A DNA stretch of 64,000 nucleotides from Flavobacterium sp. ACN2 (lineage in GTDB: Bacteria; Bacteroidota; Bacteroidia; Flavobacteriales; Flavobacteriaceae), in assembly GCF_002303885.1 (NCBI RefSeq), contig NZ_MRCM01000020.1, forward strand, positions 1 to 64,000, given 5' to 3'. The position numbers and the translations under genes were made by a program. Below are positions 1 to 9,015 of the stretch, one piece after another. Position 1 is the first letter of the stretch, and every line of letters begins with the position of its first letter. The notes under the pieces are model-generated. The model was not told where the DNA came from, searched no databases, and saw only the letters and a list, made by a program, of their open reading frames with translations.

Positions 1-60
1 CTATTATCTATATTCTATTATCTATATTCTATTATCTATATTCTATTATCTATATTCTAC
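1..60. repeat. 14-bp tandem repeat, four copies
   Basis: The unit ctattatctatatt is repeated four times head to tail (about 1-56) and then breaks off at ctac. It is pure AT-rich intergenic DNA with no spacers, so it is a simple tandem repeat and not a CRISPR. The array may extend beyond the window edge. Confidence 0.9.
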
Positions 61-82
61 AATCATAAAAGGTATTTAATTC

Positions 83-118
83 AAAAAGCACTCTAAGTCA
101 AATTTAGAGTGCTTTTTT
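83..118 (-). terminator. Rho-independent terminator after amt
   Basis: A perfect 10-bp inverted repeat (87-96 with 104-113, arm agcactctaa) is flanked by A and T runs on both sides. It lies 34 bp past the amt stop on the minus strand and could work in both directions. Confidence 0.8.
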
Positions 119-151
119 ATTTATCAAGTAATGTGAGAAGGGAATTTATTC

Positions 152-1468
152 TTATAAGAATTCTCCGTGTTGAGAGATGTCTAATCCTAGTTCTTCTTTT
201 TCTTCAGTAACTCTTAGAGGAGTAATTTTATTTACGATGAAGAATAAAGCATAAGAAGCTACAAAAGCAAAGATTGAAACAATAACTAAAGCAGTCAATT
301 GATTGATGAATAAAGTTGGAGTTCCGAAGATTAAACCTTGATTATCTCCAACTGCAGGGTTGATTGCTTTTGATGCGAAAACACCAGTTAAAAGCATTCC
401 TACCATACCACCAACACCGTGACAAGCAAATACATCTAGAGCATCGTCGATTTTTCCTTTAGGGAATTTGCTTACTACGATGTTACTTACAATTGCAGAG
501 AATAATCCGATGAAGATTGCGTGAGGGATGCTAACAAATCCAGCAGCAGGTGTAATAGCAACTAGACCTACAACAGCTCCGATACAAGCGCCAAGAGCAG
601 ATAATTTGTGTCCTAAAATTTTATCAAGGAAAACCCAAGCCATTGCAGCGGCAGCGGCAGCAACAGTAGTAGTTCCTAGAGCTTGAGCAGCAAGACCATT
701 AGCTCCTAAAGCAGATCCAGCGTTGAAACCAAACCATCCAAACCAAAGTAAACCTGTTCCTAATAATACATAAGTAATTCTAGCAGGATTAACTTTTTGA
801 ACTTTTCTTTTTCCTAAGAACATAGCTCCAGCCAATGCAGCCCATCCAGCACTCATGTGTACTACAGTTCCTCCAGCGAAGTCAAGAACTCCCATTTTGA
901 AGAAAACTCCATCAGGATGCCAAGTCATGTGAGCAAGCGGAGCATATATCAATAATATGAATAAAACCATGAATAGCAAATAAGCCCAGAAACGTACACG
1001 TTCTGCAAAAGCACCTGTAATTAACGCAGGAGTAATGATGGCGAATTTTGCCTGAAATAATGCGAATAATATAAATGGAATTGTTGGTGCAAGGCTCCAT
1101 GCGGTATTAGTTCCAACTCCTGCAAAGAACAAATTCTCAGACGGGTTTCCGATAATTCCTCCAATTGTTGGTCCAAAAGCCAATCCAAAAGCAACAACTG
1201 TCCATAGAATAGTAACAATTACCATTGCCATAAAACTTTGAAGCATAGTACTAATTACGTTTTTCTTACCTACCATACCTCCGTAGAAAAATCCTAATCC
1301 AGGTGTCATTAGCAATACAAAAGCAGTGGCAACGATCATCCAGGCAGTATCTCCAGTATCAAATTTTACAGCTTCTGCAGGTATTGGGTTGTCTGCAATA
1401 ATAAAGTTTGAAATAAAGGTTAGTACCAAAATCGTGATAAGAATCACACTTAAAATAATTTTTCGCAT
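152..1468 (-). CDS. amt: Ammonium transporter, Amt family
   Basis: Inner-membrane Amt/Mep/Rh channel for ammonium uptake. The 438 residues begin with a hydrophobic, cleavable-looking signal peptide ending near residue 25 (FIIADN), as is usual for trimeric Amt proteins, followed by about eleven membrane segments. The two pore histidines of the family are recognisable at H204 (VVHMSAG) and H350 (FACHGVGGMVG), and the family motif GLGFFYGGMV is at 58-66. It is a single-gene unit with its own terminator. No PII (glnK) gene is visible next to it, but its downstream side is only 151 bp from the window edge. The glutamate synthase genes about 16 kb away are the metabolic partners of imported ammonium. 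Confidence 0.95.
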   Translation of the reverse strand: MRKIILSVILITILVLTFISNFIIADNPIPAEAVKFDTGDTAWMIVATAFVLLMTPGLGFFYGGMVGKKNVISTMLQSFMAMVIVTILWTVVAFGLAFGPTIGGIIGNPSENLFFAGVGTNTAWSLAPTIPFILFALFQAKFAIITPALITGAFAERVRFWAYLLFMVLFILLIYAPLAHMTWHPDGVFFKMGVLDFAGGTVVHMSAGWAALAGAMFLGKRKVQKVNPARITYVLLGTGLLWFGWFGFNAGSALGANGLAAQALGTTTVAAAAAAMAWVFLDKILGHKLSALGACIGAVVGLVAITPAAGFVSIPHAIFIGLFSAIVSNIVVSKFPKGKIDDALDVFACHGVGGMVGMLLTGVFASKAINPAVGDNQGLIFGTPTLFINQLTALVIVSIFAFVASYALFFIVNKITPLRVTEEKEELGLDISQHGEFL

Positions 1469-1783
1469 AGTTATTTAGTTTTAAATTTTTTATAAAAGTA
1501 TAAAATGATTTGATACCCCCTAAAAAAATAGGGTTGTATGCTTTATTTTTGTTAAATTTAAAATTTAACCCCTTTCATTTTGCATGAATTTCTTAAAACA
1601 AACTTAAAATTTACAATTTGGCAACATTTTTTTTTCACTTACCATCATTTTTGATAATTTTTGGGGTAATTGATTGCTATTTTTTGTAGGATAATAGATA
1701 TTTGTTGTTTAAAAAACGTCTGTTGCATGTTGTAGTGGATATTTTTTAATCTTTTTAACAATTTTGATGATTATAATATAAGG
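1469..1783. other. Divergent intergenic region between amt and oxidoreductase
   Basis: This 315-bp AT-rich spacer carries the promoters of two divergent genes. On the amt side (minus strand) there is a near-consensus -7 element TACTTTTA (1494-1501 on the plus strand as taaaagta). Further upstream, about 1516-1533, a short CCCTA/TAGGG inverted repeat with an A/T loop could be an operator. I see no ORF, tRNA or riboswitch here. Confidence 0.45.
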
Positions 1784-2746
1784 ATGAGAAATAGAAGTAT
1801 TAAATGGGGAATAGTAGGATTAGGAAACATTGCAAACCAATTTGCATCAGATTTAGTATTGATTGAAAATGCTGAGCTTACGGCAGTTGCTTCAAGAGAT
1901 TTAGCTAAAGCGGAGGAATTTGGAGGAAAATTTAATGCTTTAAGAATGTACAATTCGTATGATTTACTTTTTGAAGATTCAGAAGTTGAAATCGTCTACA
2001 TTGCAACTCCTCATAATTCGCACGCCGAATTATCTATTAAAGCTTTAGAAAGTGGTAAGCACGTGCTTTGCGAAAAGCCAATGTCTTTATCTTTTAAGGA
2101 CACGCAAAGAATAATAGATGCTTCTAAAAAATACGATAGGTTTTTTATGGAAGCATTCTGGACAAGATTTATTCCTTCTGTTCAAGATGTGCTTCAGAAA
2201 ATAAGCAACGGAATAATAGGAGACGTAAACTACATAAAAGCCGATTTTGCTTTTCACGGAAGTGAAACAGAAAACAAAAGACTTTTTGATAAAGAACTAG
2301 GAGGAGGAGCGCTATTTGATATTGGTGTTTACCCTTTGTTTCTGTCCTATATATTATTAGGATACCCAAAAGAGATTGCCGCGAAAGCGATTAAACATAA
2401 AAATGATATCGATCTACAGACTTCGATGATTTTGCAATACGAAACAGCTCAATCGGTTTTGCATGCTTCTATAGTTTCTGAATCTGATATGAAAGCCGTT
2501 ATTGCAGGAACAAAAGGGAGAATAGAATTAAATGCTCCGTGGTTTATTGCCGATGGCTATTCTTTATATATAAATGAAGAAAAAGAAGCCACATTTACTT
2601 TACCAGCTTTAGGAAAAGGATATTCTCATGAAATAATCGAATGTCAAAATTGTATTCTGAGTAATGAAATTGAAAGTAAACTTTGGTCGCATCAAAATTG
2701 TTTGGATTTGAGTAGGATAGTGGAGGAAGTTAAGAATAAATCATAA
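1784..2746 (+). CDS. Gfo/Idh/MocA family oxidoreductase
   Basis: NAD(P)-dependent dehydrogenase acting on a sugar or sugar-derived alcohol; the substrate cannot be read from the sequence. The 320 residues start with a Rossmann fold carrying GLGNIA (about 12-17) and the family signature HVLCEKPMS near 91-99, where the lysine of EKP is the usual catalytic residue. A C-terminal alpha/beta substrate domain follows, with GGGALFDIGVYPL near 174. The length is typical. The gene stands alone on its strand. Its stop codon abuts, with no spacer, the stop of the broken DUF1963 gene on the other strand. Confidence 0.9.
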   Translation: MRNRSIKWGIVGLGNIANQFASDLVLIENAELTAVASRDLAKAEEFGGKFNALRMYNSYDLLFEDSEVEIVYIATPHNSHAELSIKALESGKHVLCEKPMSLSFKDTQRIIDASKKYDRFFMEAFWTRFIPSVQDVLQKISNGIIGDVNYIKADFAFHGSETENKRLFDKELGGGALFDIGVYPLFLSYILLGYPKEIAAKAIKHKNDIDLQTSMILQYETAQSVLHASIVSESDMKAVIAGTKGRIELNAPWFIADGYSLYINEEKEATFTLPALGKGYSHEIIECQNCILSNEIESKLWSHQNCLDLSRIVEEVKNKS

Positions 2747-3448
2747 TCAATAAAAATCAATATAATACATCCATTCACCAGTTTTTCTATTTTTAGCAAA
2801 ATAGAAGTTACCGCTGTCAATGATATTTAAGTTTGCTTTTTCATCAGAAGAAATTTGAAATACAAATTCATAATCTTCGCCAAAATCAATTCCTGACTGA
2901 CGATAGCTTGCATATCCTCCAATTTTATGACCATTACTGTTTTCAAAAAAATCATAATAAGAGCCAATAGTGCCAGAGTCTTCTAGTTCCAGTATTTTGT
3001 TTGTGATTTCATCTGAAATCCCGGAAGTATCTTCCCAAACCGGATAATCTTCTTCAATTAATTTATTAGATAAAGGAAAAGCTTTTATAAACGATGCATC
3101 ATTTTGTAAATCCTTTATAACAATTTTATCTGTGTTTTTGTATTCGCGCAAAACCCAATCATTTCCGTTAGGTGTTAAATCCATAGGGAAATCCTGAGAT
3201 ATAAAAACGGTAATAATTTTAGTTTCTTTTAAAATGTCGGGTACAAAAGGAAACTGATCGAAATATAATTGAAATAAAGGAAGCATTAAGTTCCCTTTTT
3301 GATCTAATGGAATTTGTTCGTTTTCATTATATAAATAAACTTTTCCAATCCAGCTTTAAGTAATTGAATTATTTGGCTTGAACCCGCCAGCTATAAATTC
3401 AGTCGCATTTTTTTCTAGTACTCTTTTTATTTTTTCTATTTCATCCAT
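2747..3448 (-). pseudogene. DUF1963 (YwqG-like) gene interrupted by an in-frame stop
   Basis: The intact-looking part (2747-3286, 179 residues) matches the C-terminal two thirds of DUF1963/YwqG proteins, with HKIGGYASYRQSG and VFQISSDEKANLNIIDSGN as family landmarks. Reading further upstream in the same frame gives a plausible N-terminus starting at ATG 3448 (MDEIEKIKRVLEKNATEF), then TAA at 3356-3358 after 30 codons, then SWIGKVYLYNENEQIPLDQ running straight into the ATG at 3286. There is no frameshift: one nonsense codon separates two collinear parts totalling about 233 residues. The function of DUF1963 is unknown. Either the gene is dead or only a truncated protein starting at 3286 is made. 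A sequencing error is possible. Confidence 0.75.
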
Positions 3449-3602
3449 TGCCAGTTGATTTTAAAAGAAAAGTAAATTTAAATATATTATCTAAGTTAAA
3501 AATCTATTTTCATAAAAATAAAAAGTAATAAAATATTTACAAATATGAATAATTTTGTTTCTAATTGTAATACTTTTACTCTTCAATAATAGATGAGTTT
3601 TT

Positions 3603-5138
3603 ATGTTAGTAAAAGTTTACGGAAGTGCCGTTTTTGGAGTTGAAGCCACAACGATTACAGTTGAGGTTCATATGGATAAAGGAATTGGTTATCATTTAGT
3701 TGGACTTCCAGATAATGCTATAAAAGAAAGCAGTTTTAGAATTGCCGCTGCTTTAAAGAATAACGGTTTTAGTTTTCCAGGAAAGAAAATTACAGTCAAT
3801 ATGGCGCCTGCAGACCTTCGAAAAGAAGGTTCTTCATACGATTTGACATTGGCAATGGGAATTCTGGTCGGTTCAGATCAGATTAAAGCGCCAGAAATTG
3901 AACGCTATATTATTATGGGAGAACTTTCTTTGGATGGAAGTTTACAGCCTATTCGCGGAGCGTTACCCATTGCAATCAAAGCCAAAGAAGAAGGTTATAA
4001 AGGATTTTTTCTCCCAATTCAGAATGTAAAAGAAGCGGCTATCGTAGCGGGTTTAGATGTCTATGGGGTTGAAAATCTAAAAGAAATAATTGATTTCTTC
4101 GCAGGAAAAGGCACACTCGAACCCACAGTTATCGATACAAGAGCGGAATTTTATAAAACACTCGATTTTCCTGAACATGATTTTTCAGATGTCCGCGGAC
4201 AAGAAAGCATTAAACGCTGTATGGAAATTGCAGCGGCTGGTGGACATAACATAATTTTGATTGGTCCGCCAGGAGCAGGAAAAACGATGCTGGCCAAACG
4301 TGTTCCGAGTATTTTACCGCCAATGACTTTGCGTGAAGCATTGGAAACTACCAAAATTCATAGCGTTGCAGGAAAATTAAAAGAAGTCGGATTGATGAAT
4401 CAAAGACCTTTTAGAAGTCCGCATCATACGATTTCTAATGTCGCTTTGGTTGGAGGCGGAAGTTACCCTCAGCCAGGAGAAATCTCGATGGCGCATAATG
4501 GTGTTTTATTTTTGGATGAATTGCCAGAATTCAAACGCGATGTTTTAGAAGTGATGCGCCAGCCTTTGGAAGATCGTGAAGTAACAATTTCGCGCGCAAA
4601 ATTTACTATAACCTATCCGTCATCTTTTATGCTAGTGGCAAGCATGAATCCAAGTCCGAGCGGATTCTTTAATGATCCAAGTATGCCCAATACTTCTTCA
4701 CCGCACGAAATGCAACGTTATATGAGTAAGATTTCAGGGCCATTATTAGACAGAATCGATATTCATATAGAAGTTACTCCAGTTCCGTTTGAGAAATTAT
4801 CAGATGAGCGAAAATCTGAAAGCAGTGTAGAAATTCGCAAACGAGTTACAGCAGCGAGAGAAATTCAAACGAAACGATTTGAAACGGTAGAAAATGTTCA
4901 TTACAACGCGCAAATGAGCAGTAAACTAATTCGTGAATTTTGTGTTTTAGATGAAGCTTCAAAAGAATTGCTAAAAACAGCCATGGAAAGATTGAATCTT
5001 TCTGCAAGAGCTTACGATCGAATTTTGAAAGTTTCGAGAACCATTGCCGATTTAGATCATTCAGAAAATATTGTTTCTTCACATATTGCCGAGGCTATTC
5101 AATATAGAAGTTTGGATAGAGAAGGGTGGTTGGGGTAA
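3603..5138 (+). CDS. comM: YifB/ComM family Mg-chelatase-like AAA+ ATPase
   Basis: In competent bacteria ComM is a hexameric helicase that extends the heteroduplex during natural transformation; most bacteria carry it whether or not they are known to be competent. The 511 residues show the N-terminal ChlI domain (about 1-170, Lon-protease-like fold), then the AAA+ Mg_chelatase domain with Walker A GPPGAGKT near 222-229, Walker B LFLDELPEF near 302-310, and the C-terminal Mg_chelatase_C helical domain (about 400-500). Length is normal. It is a single-gene unit followed by a convergent repeat region. Confidence 0.93.
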   Translation: MLVKVYGSAVFGVEATTITVEVHMDKGIGYHLVGLPDNAIKESSFRIAAALKNNGFSFPGKKITVNMAPADLRKEGSSYDLTLAMGILVGSDQIKAPEIERYIIMGELSLDGSLQPIRGALPIAIKAKEEGYKGFFLPIQNVKEAAIVAGLDVYGVENLKEIIDFFAGKGTLEPTVIDTRAEFYKTLDFPEHDFSDVRGQESIKRCMEIAAAGGHNIILIGPPGAGKTMLAKRVPSILPPMTLREALETTKIHSVAGKLKEVGLMNQRPFRSPHHTISNVALVGGGSYPQPGEISMAHNGVLFLDELPEFKRDVLEVMRQPLEDREVTISRAKFTITYPSSFMLVASMNPSPSGFFNDPSMPNTSSPHEMQRYMSKISGPLLDRIDIHIEVTPVPFEKLSDERKSESSVEIRKRVTAAREIQTKRFETVENVHYNAQMSSKLIREFCVLDEASKELLKTAMERLNLSARAYDRILKVSRTIADLDHSENIVSSHIAEAIQYRSLDREGWLG

Positions 5139-5148
5139 ATTGTTGATT

Positions 5149-5225
5149 GTGAAATGTGAAATGTGAAATGTGAAATGTGAAATGTGAAATGGAGACTTTA
5201 GCATCTCACATTTCACATTTTACAA
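5149..5225. repeat. 7-bp tandem repeat with complementary downstream arm
   Basis: Six tandem copies of gtgaaat (5149-5190) are followed, after a 14-bp spacer, by the complementary sequence around 5205-5224 (tcacatttcacatttta). The whole forms a long hairpin in the space between two converging genes, comM and the esterase. It probably acts as a bidirectional terminator or is a neutral repeat expansion. Confidence 0.8.
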
Positions 5226-5236
5226 TATGACAAAGT

Positions 5237-6106
5237 CTATTCCTTATTTTTTGGATAAAAGAATTTGAAAGAATTAAAAACAGCTGTATGCAGAATCGAT
5301 CCGTGGTTTTCTTCGGGGAAATAATCGAAGTACGTTTTTACATTTTTGCTTTTGGATGCTTTTAATTTTTCTGCCAGTAAATTGGCGTCAACTTCCATAA
5401 CATGCGGAATTGCTGTTGGAGCTAATCCTTCTTTGCCGACAGCAATATAAATTTCGGTTGACTGTTTAAAATTTTCTTTCAGCATTTCAGCATCCAAATC
5501 AAGCAAAGAACCATTGTTCCACCATAAGCTCGGACTTACAATAACATATTTATTAAAAAGAGCTGGCTTTTTGAGTAAGATTTCAGTTCCTAATAATCCG
5601 CCAAGAGATTGGCCGATGATGGTTTTAGAATCGTTTGTCTTGTATTTTTTTTCAATAAAAGGTTGTAGTTCTTTTTCGATAAAAGCAATAAACTGATCCG
5701 AATGACCAGTTGTAGGAAAACGAGTTTTATCTTTTTCGATAGTAGTAGGAAAGGTAAAATCTCTTTTTCTGTCAACAGTTGCAATTCCTATAACTATTGA
5801 TTTTGGAACCTGATTGATCCATTCAAAACTATTAAACTGCACCAATCCAGAAATATGAATAAAATCTTCGTCGGCAGAACCGTCAAGTAAATAAATTACG
5901 GGGTATTTTGTAGCTTCAGTTGGATTATAGCCTTCAGGAAGATAAATGTTTAGAATTCTTTTTTCGTTTAATTCTTTCGATTGAATTTCGTCGATAACGC
6001 CTAAAACAAAAGGCTTTGAAGTTTCTATGGTTTTAGTTTTATTCTTTTGGCTGAATGCTAAAGTAGAAGAAAAAAGCAAAAAGGCCAGAGCAAAAAATTT
6101 GTTCAT
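5237..6106 (-). CDS. Secreted esterase, alpha/beta hydrolase (esterase D / enterochelin esterase-like)
   Basis: Putative serine esterase of the IroE/Fes-like PF00756 family. The 289 residues begin with a Sec signal peptide (cleavage after about residue 19, TLAFSQ), so it acts in the periplasm or outside the cell. The core has YPVIYLLDGSADE near 68, the nucleophile elbow GQSLGG near 167, and a likely catalytic histidine in EENHGS near 268. Substrate could be a siderophore ester, acetylated sugar or other ester; no siderophore genes are nearby to decide. It is transcribed towards comM. Confidence 0.85.
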   Translation of the reverse strand: MNKFFALAFLLFSSTLAFSQKNKTKTIETSKPFVLGVIDEIQSKELNEKRILNIYLPEGYNPTEATKYPVIYLLDGSADEDFIHISGLVQFNSFEWINQVPKSIVIGIATVDRKRDFTFPTTIEKDKTRFPTTGHSDQFIAFIEKELQPFIEKKYKTNDSKTIIGQSLGGLLGTEILLKKPALFNKYVIVSPSLWWNNGSLLDLDAEMLKENFKQSTEIYIAVGKEGLAPTAIPHVMEVDANLLAEKLKASKSKNVKTYFDYFPEENHGSILHTAVFNSFKFFYPKNKE

Positions 6107-6202
6107 TGATAGTAAAGTAAAAATGTTTATGTAAAACGAAATTACAATTTTAATATCAGTAAATTCTTCTTTTGTTTTGACCTTTTGTATGTAATTAGAT
6201 GA

Positions 6203-6706
6203 TTATTTTGCTTTTTCTGCAAAAATAGCATCCAAACCTTCCATTGCAATAGTAAAACCTTCTTTGAAGCCCATTTGGATAATCATTTCCAAATCAGATA
6301 GTTTTTCATGTTTAATAACAACATCTACAAAAGTAGAACCCTCTTTTTCAGAAAAAGTTACATCCCAGTCAGAACGCGGAAATTCTTTGTTTAAATTTCC
6401 TTCGCTATCGCTAAAAGCATCTAAATATTTAAAATTAGTTTTCGGACTAATTGAAGTAAAATCAGCAATGGCCCAATGCTTTTCGCCTTCTGGTCCAACC
6501 ATGGCATACAATCTGCGTCCGCCTTCTTTAAATTCCATACTCTTTGTTTCCGATTTCCACGGAGCTGGCGCCCACCATAAATCCAATATTGGAGCTTCTG
6601 TCCATGCAGACCAAACTTGAGACAAAGAGGCATTAAATTCGCGTTTTACATTGACAGTATTAGTTTCCTTATCAACAGTAAAATTCATTAAAAGATTTGA
6701 TTTCAT
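6203..6706 (-). CDS. SRPBCC domain protein (AHSA1-like), copy 1
   Basis: The 167 residues form one START/Bet v1-like SRPBCC fold of the AHSA1 type: VKREFNASLSQVWSAWTEA at the start, a WWAPAPWKSETKSMEF segment near 45-60 and the closing helix GFKEGFTIAMEGLDAIFAEK. These small hydrophobic-cavity proteins are usually found with ArsR regulators, as here, and their ligands are generally unknown. It is strongly similar to its upstream neighbour along the whole length, so the pair is a tandem duplication. It is the last gene of a three-gene operon arsR-SRPBCC-SRPBCC, 47 bp after the previous gene. Confidence 0.88.
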   Translation of the reverse strand: MKSNLLMNFTVDKETNTVNVKREFNASLSQVWSAWTEAPILDLWWAPAPWKSETKSMEFKEGGRRLYAMVGPEGEKHWAIADFTSISPKTNFKYLDAFSDSEGNLNKEFPRSDWDVTFSEKEGSTFVDVVIKHEKLSDLEMIIQMGFKEGFTIAMEGLDAIFAEKAK

Positions 6707-6753
6707 TTTCTTAAGATTTTTAATTCGTTAATAATAATTCGGCTGAATTGACT

Positions 6754-7251
6754 TTATTTTTCTGCTAAGATTTTGTCCAAACCTTGCATTGCAGAAGTAA
6801 ATCCTTCTTTAAAGCCCATTTCAATTATTTTTTGCAGTTCTTCAAAACTGTCACGTTTAATCACAATGTCAACAATTGTAGAAGTGCCGTGTTCAGAAAA
6901 AGTAATATCCCAAAACGAACTTCCAAATTCAGAATTCGGATTTCCTTCGGCATCAGAAAAAGTAGCAGAATGTTTAAAGTTTGTTTTAGGAGAAATTGAA
7001 GAATATTCAAAATAACTCCAGCGCTCAGCACCGTCGGGACCAACCATGGCATATAATCTTCTACCGCCTTCTTTAAACTCCATGTTTTTGGTTTTAGATT
7101 TAAACGGAGCTGGCGCCCACCATAAATCTAGAATTTCAGGTTCTGTCCATGCAGACCAAACATTTGATAACGGGGCATCGAATTCGCGTTTTACGCTCAC
7201 TCTTTTATTTTCCTTGTCTACAGAAAAATTCATTAATAAATCAGTCTTCAT
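6754..7251 (-). CDS. SRPBCC domain protein (AHSA1-like), copy 2
   Basis: Paralogue of the next gene downstream: 165 residues with the same layout (KREFDAPLSNVWSAWTEPE, LWWAPAPFKSKT, EFKEGGRRLYAMVGPDG and the C-terminal GFKEGFTSAMQGLDKILAEK). Its start overlaps the end of the ArsR gene by 11 bp, so the two are very likely translationally coupled. The usual inference is that the ArsR protein controls its own operon and that the SRPBCC proteins bind or process a small hydrophobic molecule; no ligand can be named. Confidence 0.88.
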   Translation of the reverse strand: MKTDLLMNFSVDKENKRVSVKREFDAPLSNVWSAWTEPEILDLWWAPAPFKSKTKNMEFKEGGRRLYAMVGPDGAERWSYFEYSSISPKTNFKHSATFSDAEGNPNSEFGSSFWDITFSEHGTSTIVDIVIKRDSFEELQKIIEMGFKEGFTSAMQGLDKILAEK

Positions 7252-7567
7252 TTTCTTTAGATTTTAAGTTAAGTAATACTTGATCTAATTGACTAAAACG
7301 CTGTTCCCAAATTGCCTTAAATTGCTCCAGCCATTGATCAATTTCTTTCATTTTATCAATTTTGAGCTGATAATAAATTTCTCTGCCCAATTTCTTTTCT
7401 TCCAATAAATCACATTCATTCAGTATTTTAATGTGTTTAGAAACCGCTTGTCTTGTAGTTTGAAACTGCTCTGCAATAGCATTTGGCGTTAATGCAGTTG
7501 AGGAAATCAAAACCAATATTGCTCTTCTTGTCGGATCGGCAATAGCTTGAAAAATATCTCTTTTCAT
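7241..7567 (-). CDS. ArsR/SmtB family transcriptional regulator
   Basis: A 108-residue winged-helix repressor. It begins IFQAIADPTRRAILVLIS, then has the helix-turn-helix ALTPNAIAEQFQTTRQAVSKHI and the wing LLEEKKLGREIYYQLK, all standard for the family. No metal-binding cysteine pair (ELCVCD type) is present, so it is not a classical metal sensor. It belongs to the group that precedes SRPBCC genes and is often annotated as SRPBCC-associated ArsR. It is the first gene of the operon and probably autoregulates it. Confidence 0.9.
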   Translation of the reverse strand: MKRDIFQAIADPTRRAILVLISSTALTPNAIAEQFQTTRQAVSKHIKILNECDLLEEKKLGREIYYQLKIDKMKEIDQWLEQFKAIWEQRFSQLDQVLLNLKSKENED

Positions 7568-7670
7568 TTTTTTGAATATTTATTCGCAACTAATCAGTTG
7601 CAAATATACGCAACTTTTTGGTTGCACAATTCAAAAAGACATTTTTTTATTGAAAAAGTTTAAAGCAAAA

Positions 7671-7703
7671 AGAAAAAGGCGCATCAAAAATGCACCTTTT
7701 TCT
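7671..7703 (-). terminator. Terminator after the 395-residue lipoprotein gene
   Basis: The arms aaaaaggcgcat (about 7673-7684) and atgcaccttttt (about 7690-7701) pair fully only in minus-strand RNA, where the single discrepancy becomes a G-U pair. A U-rich tract follows. It sits about 20 bp past the stop of the minus-strand lipoprotein gene. Confidence 0.7.
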
Positions 7704-7722
7704 TTATAATTGTGTTATATAA

Positions 7723-8910
7723 TTACCTTCTAAATTTATTCTTTACAATGATGTCTTTTAGCTTGGCTTTCAGGTCTTCACCTGTATCATACACCATCTG
7801 TTCGTTGTTCGGAAAAGCAATAGCGCGTTTGTCAAAATACCCTAAATAATTATCATCGCAAGCGTTTCTGTTCCCTTTGTAAGTCGAATACACATTTTCA
7901 AAAACATATTCGCTGCTTATCGGGAAAGTCTGGACTAGCTGATTGCTTTTTAAATCTACATAGTCCACTTTTGCAGTTACCAGACAAGACTTAAATTGTC
8001 TGAATTCATAAACCGTTGCGCGAAGTATTTTATAATTATCCACTTTAATTTCCTTACCCAAACTATCCTTTACAGGTCTTCCGCGGTTGTCCAAAAGCGT
8101 TTTTACGCCATCTTTAACTTGTCTTTCTTTAACAAATTCTTTCTCTTTAATTTGTTCTGGCGAAATCGCGATTTGTCTGAAATTAAGAATCAAACTATAA
8201 TCGTACGACACATTTTTTTGTCTTGTGCTATGATAAACCGTCCATTTATCGTTTAATCCGTAGGTTTTAAAATCCAATAAATCTTCCTGAAGCATTTTCG
8301 GAATCACCATTTCGGTTTCATTTTTAGCATAAACATCCACAAAATCAGTTCCTTTAAACTGAGCGTCATCCATCAGTTTTTTGGTGTTTTTGTAGCCAGG
8401 ATTAATGCTTTCCAAATACGCAAAATCATCGTAAGCTTTTCTAAAATCCAATTTGTTATTTGATTTCAAAAGAGTAGATGCGTTTTCATATAAATATTTC
8501 GAAAGTGCATTTTTGCTATTTACAATCTCATTCGAATAATTATCAAACGGAAAATTTGCATTTCTTCCCAGCTTCAATAAAGGCAAAGGCAAAATAGGTC
8601 TAATTTTTTCCTGACGATTATTTAGCTGTACATAAGTATTATAGATACGTTCGGCATTTGCCGGATTATTTTCTTTATTCAGCATTTCTAGATTACGCAA
8701 ATCGCGGTCTTTGGCTTTTGCAAAGGCTTCTTCCAACAGATAAACATAATCTTGTTTTCCTTTAGAATCTTTTTTGGTGCGAAGCGCTTCAACGGCGCGA
8801 TCAATTGCACCGTCGTAATTTCCATCGCTAAGCATTGATTGTGTTGTTTTTACCCCACAAGAAGAAAGGGCTAAAAACAATATAGAAACGAGAAAAGTAA
8901 TTTTTTGCAT
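7723..8910 (-). CDS. Uncharacterised lipoprotein
   Basis: A 395-residue protein that I do not recognise beyond its class. It starts with a lipoprotein signal peptide ending in the lipobox LALSSCG (cysteine at 18), so it is anchored to the inner or outer membrane. The first 130 residues are helical and look TPR-like (SDGNYDGAIDRAVEALR; FAYLESINPGYKNTKKLM). The rest is richer in beta strands and includes VKTLLDNRGRPVKDSLGKE and a late CDDNYLGYFDKRA segment. Similar long lipoproteins with N-terminal repeats are common in Flavobacteriaceae. It is a single gene with its own terminator. Confidence 0.75.
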   Translation of the reverse strand: MQKITFLVSILFLALSSCGVKTTQSMLSDGNYDGAIDRAVEALRTKKDSKGKQDYVYLLEEAFAKAKDRDLRNLEMLNKENNPANAERIYNTYVQLNNRQEKIRPILPLPLLKLGRNANFPFDNYSNEIVNSKNALSKYLYENASTLLKSNNKLDFRKAYDDFAYLESINPGYKNTKKLMDDAQFKGTDFVDVYAKNETEMVIPKMLQEDLLDFKTYGLNDKWTVYHSTRQKNVSYDYSLILNFRQIAISPEQIKEKEFVKERQVKDGVKTLLDNRGRPVKDSLGKEIKVDNYKILRATVYEFRQFKSCLVTAKVDYVDLKSNQLVQTFPISSEYVFENVYSTYKGNRNACDDNYLGYFDKRAIAFPNNEQMVYDTGEDLKAKLKDIIVKNKFRR

Positions 8911-9015
8911 AGTGTGTCTTTTGAAGTTGCAAATATATTTTATTTAACTTTCAACAACTATGCCTTTTTCTAATTTATTTAAGGAGCAGAAAAAGCTATT
9001 TTCATAAGAACGTTT

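Noticed and set aside
1..60. CRISPR-like short repeats
   Set aside because: The 14-bp units are contiguous with no spacers, and no cas gene is near.
2747..3448. Recoded stop (selenocysteine or pyrrolysine)
   Set aside because: The stop is TAA, which is not used for either, and no recoding element is seen. A nonsense mutation is simpler.
5149..5190. CRISPR or phase-variable promoter
   Set aside because: The six 7-bp units lie between two gene ends, not at a promoter or inside a gene, and have no spacers.
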